NCBI GenBank assembly: GCA_910586455.1 | Contig: CAJUHX010000003.1 | Location: 16,940-80,939 of the forward strand | Direction: 5' to 3' | Source: an uncultured Muribaculaceae bacterium | GTDB lineage: Bacteria > Bacteroidota > Bacteroidia > Bacteroidales > Muribaculaceae | Length of the DNA stretch: 64,000 bases | Shown: positions 62,082 through 64,000 of the stretch, piece by piece | How positions within the stretch are numbered: position 1 is the stretch's first letter | Layout of the letters: the number at the start of each line of letters is the position of its first letter | The notes under the pieces: model-generated | Told to the model about the DNA's origin: nothing | What the model saw: the letters and a program-made list of their open reading frames with translations, nothing else | The model's database searches: none | Made by a program: the position numbers and the translations under genes

Positions 62082-63803
62082 TCATTTCTTGAGCAGAACC
62101 CGACCGGTGCCGGAAAGCTGTATATACAGTCCTTTTTCTGACGGGCGGCGCAGACGGCGACCGTACAGGTCGTAATATTCGGACGGCTCCGACTCAGAAT
62201 CCTCTGACACCTCATCATCCACTCCGGTCGCTAGTCGGTAGCTGCATTCCACTCCCAACAGCCGAACGGCTTCCGACGCCGTGAACTCGCTTTCATGGGT
62301 GCCCTCAGGGGTAATCAGCGGCCTGCCGCTCCACTGATGTTTATTGAATTTGTCCTCGCTGTCAAGTTCGCCGGGCGAAAGTATCAGCTCACTTTCTTTC
62401 TGCACAGCCATAACCTGCATCATCAGCTCACCGGACACATCACCGGAGTAAGCCGCTCCGACCGTCATGGTGCTGTTCTGCGCCATAAGCACACAGTATA
62501 CACCGTTCTCCTTCATAAGCCCCGCATCGGAAAAACAAAGCCAGAGGTCGCCGTCAGGCTGATTGCTTATCCTTAGCCCGTCGAGTCTTAGCGGGCTGCC
62601 GTCTTCGTTCGGCACAAGTGGCCGGCTTCCACTGAATAATGCTTCGGGGCGCTGCAGGTTCACTGCAACTGTCGCGTCAGTCGGAATCCAGACTCTGTTA
62701 AGATAGTAAGTGCAGGTCAAAGCTTCAGCTCCTTCGCTGCCTATGCTTAGCTGCATGGTTTCATCCGGACTTCCGGGCAAACTCAGCGTGCCTACAGGTG
62801 CGCTATCGCCATCAGCGGCAACAATCTCGGTCTGCTCACCCGATACACTGCCACTGAACATCACAGTTAAGTCTTTACCGGGCAGACCCGTAACGACGAA
62901 CTCAGCTCCAGGTTCATAAACACCCTCGGGCAGCGAAACGGCAAGCGAAGGCTCAGCAGCATCTGCCGATGTCACATAGTTATGCAACGACTCCACATCA
63001 CCCGAAAGCGCCCGCAACGCGGCATAATGGTCGGGCCGCAGATGATAGCATATCAACGGAATTTCGTTCTCGGCGGCTGCCTGCTCCTCAACAAGCTCGC
63101 TACCGTCGTAAAGATGAAGTCCGCAGCCGGCAAGGCCTTTCACAAACACTGCTGTACCGTTGGCATACCGTCCCGAGGTCTGCGACCAGCACAGCTTGTC
63201 ATCGCCCTGCTCAATAATTTCGTCATCATCTCCTTCTTCCCAACTGAAGTTCCACACAAGAATCCTGCCCCAACGCGTCGAGGACTTGCTACGGTTAGTA
63301 ATTCTCAGTTCTAAAGCCTCCTGAACGCCATCGAATTGCTCTGAGAAACACTTCACCAACGAATGTTCCTCATAAAAATCAAGCCCGTCACCCTTGTACT
63401 CAAATTTATATACCGCATAATCCTCAGCAATGAGTTCTACCATAAAATCTGATGCGTCACCCTCGTTATAAGCGGCAAAATTGAACTCCAGTTGCTTCAT
63501 GCCTTTTAGTCCGCCAAATTCCAACACACCGCCGGGTTCCAGAAACACACAATAAAAATCGTCATATTCGCGATAAGCCTGCAGCAAATCGTCATAGACC
63601 ATAATCGGAAGGTTGCGCCCTTGCTCCTCGCCATCGCCGATTCGTCCGATATAGGATTTATTAAAAGTCCAGCCCTCATTAGCATTTGCTCCGGCCAAAG
63701 TCGTTTCTTCATAAAAGGCACGACACACCTCAGCCTCTGCAACCGAACAAGCCGCTATAGCAAACAATAAAGCAGTAAGAAACGAACGTGTGAAATATTC
63801 CAT
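62082..63803 (-). CDS. Large secreted protein with C-terminal surface tail
   Basis: A 573-residue exported protein with a signal peptide (residues 1-25, ending VAEAEVC or near). The body is beta-rich with several similar modules: a first one around 25-205 (EGWTFNKSYIGRIGDGEEQGRN, VLEFGGLKGMKQLEFNFAAYN), and later ones with GAEFVVTGLPGKDLTVMFSG. It ends with an EYYDLYGRRLRRP ... GLYIQLSGTGRVLLKK tail resembling that of the protein at 39058. Likely a surface or secreted adhesin or binder; no enzyme motif is seen. It has its own promoter. Confidence 0.8.
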   Translation of the reverse strand: MEYFTRSFLTALLFAIAACSVAEAEVCRAFYEETTLAGANANEGWTFNKSYIGRIGDGEEQGRNLPIMVYDDLLQAYREYDDFYCVFLEPGGVLEFGGLKGMKQLEFNFAAYNEGDASDFMVELIAEDYAVYKFEYKGDGLDFYEEHSLVKCFSEQFDGVQEALELRITNRSKSSTRWGRILVWNFSWEEGDDDEIIEQGDDKLCWSQTSGRYANGTAVFVKGLAGCGLHLYDGSELVEEQAAAENEIPLICYHLRPDHYAALRALSGDVESLHNYVTSADAAEPSLAVSLPEGVYEPGAEFVVTGLPGKDLTVMFSGSVSGEQTEIVAADGDSAPVGTLSLPGSPDETMQLSIGSEGAEALTCTYYLNRVWIPTDATVAVNLQRPEALFSGSRPLVPNEDGSPLRLDGLRISNQPDGDLWLCFSDAGLMKENGVYCVLMAQNSTMTVGAAYSGDVSGELMMQVMAVQKESELILSPGELDSEDKFNKHQWSGRPLITPEGTHESEFTASEAVRLLGVECSYRLATGVDDEVSEDSESEPSEYYDLYGRRLRRPSEKGLYIQLSGTGRVLLKK

Positions 63804-63840
63804 GGCAACTTATCTACATTAATATTAACCAACTGTTTTG

Positions 63841-63872
63841 CAAATATATACAAATAATCCTAAGCTACCAAA
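63841..63872 (-). promoter_or_regulatory. Promoter of the secreted protein gene at 62082
   Basis: Minus strand: TTTG (CAAA at 63869-63872), 20-nt gap, TATATTTG (63841-63848). It is 37 nt from the ATG at 63803. Confidence 0.8.
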
Positions 63873-63950
63873 TCAAGAATACTTAAATTGCAAAAAAAGG
63901 AGCCTGATTTGCCCGCCTGATGTCCGGCGGCGGGGACGCCGTCGCAATAC

Positions 63951-63988
63951 AAAAAAAAGCGCCTTCCAGATTGCTCTGAAAGGCGCTT
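63951..63988 (-). terminator. Terminator of a minus-strand gene beyond the window
   Basis: A 14-bp stem with one mismatch: AAGCGCCTTCCAGA (63957-63970) and TCTGAAAGGCGCTT (63975-63988), loop TTGC. On the minus strand it is followed by a run of eight T (A8 at 63951-63958). No gene of its own lies here; the transcript must come from the right, past base 64000. Confidence 0.85.
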
Positions 63989-64000
63989 AGGGGGCGGTTA

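Overview
The window is chromosomal DNA from a member of the Bacteroidales, most likely the Muribaculaceae/Bacteroides side of the order. The evidence is the promoter type (a -7 box TAnnTTTG, often with a TTTG or TTG box 19-20 nt upstream, seen about 17 times) and the gene families: a plant-like IspG with an extra domain, FloA, PorT-like, DUF3078, DUF4465 and GIN-domain proteins, a NagB/PIG-L fusion and a succinate CoA-transferase. Many genes overlap by ATGA or TAATG and lack a clear Shine-Dalgarno sequence. I see no rRNA, tRNA, CRISPR array or complete insertion sequence, and every non-coding gap is shorter than 300 nt.

Layout. 1-2.6 kb: the end of a cation/proton antiporter, then (minus strand) an ECF sigma factor with a putative anti-sigma protein and a Spy-like periplasmic protein. 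2.7-9.0 kb: a TonB-dependent receptor, a lipoprotein, the NagB-like/PIG-L fusion, and a two-gene cassette of a phage-type amidase and a small lipoprotein with a C-terminal membrane anchor. 9.1-25.7 kb: a long plus-strand housekeeping run (phoH, purC, menaquinone methyltransferase, DUF3078, mtnN, rpoN, purE, ispG, M16 protease, dus, two GIN-domain proteins, an O-antigen-type flippase). 25.8-28.1 kb (minus): OmpA-like lipoprotein, NeuD-like and NeuB-like genes. 28.2-38.8 kb: an EamA exporter facing a long minus-strand block (alaS, VOC protein, PD40 protein, floA, PHP phosphatase, U32 peptidase, galE, AlkD-like protein). 39-46 kb (plus): a secreted protein, M23 peptidase, MerR regulator, PepSY-like protein, hisS, a LysM protein and a PorT-like barrel. 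46-56.3 kb (mostly minus): DUF3332 protein, MltF-like transglycosylase, purM, Kef-type antiporter, MgtC, and two related coiled-coil membrane proteins on either side of a 2[4Fe-4S] ferredoxin, then an MFS carrier. 56.4-64 kb: AI-2E family protein, a lipoprotein with miaB, a small membrane protein with a succinate CoA-transferase, and a large secreted protein.

Most of the window is core metabolism and envelope biology: purine synthesis (purC, purE, purM), isoprenoid and menaquinone synthesis, translation (alaS, hisS, miaB, dus), and peptidoglycan and surface sugars. The points most worth a second look are: three genes whose start codon lies exactly 4 nt after the -7 box, implying leaderless mRNAs; the amidase plus u-spanin-like pair; a 38-bp perfect palindrome at the hisS transcription start; long perfect hairpins between convergent genes, one of which looks like fused IS ends; and a NagB-like domain that has lost its catalytic residues.
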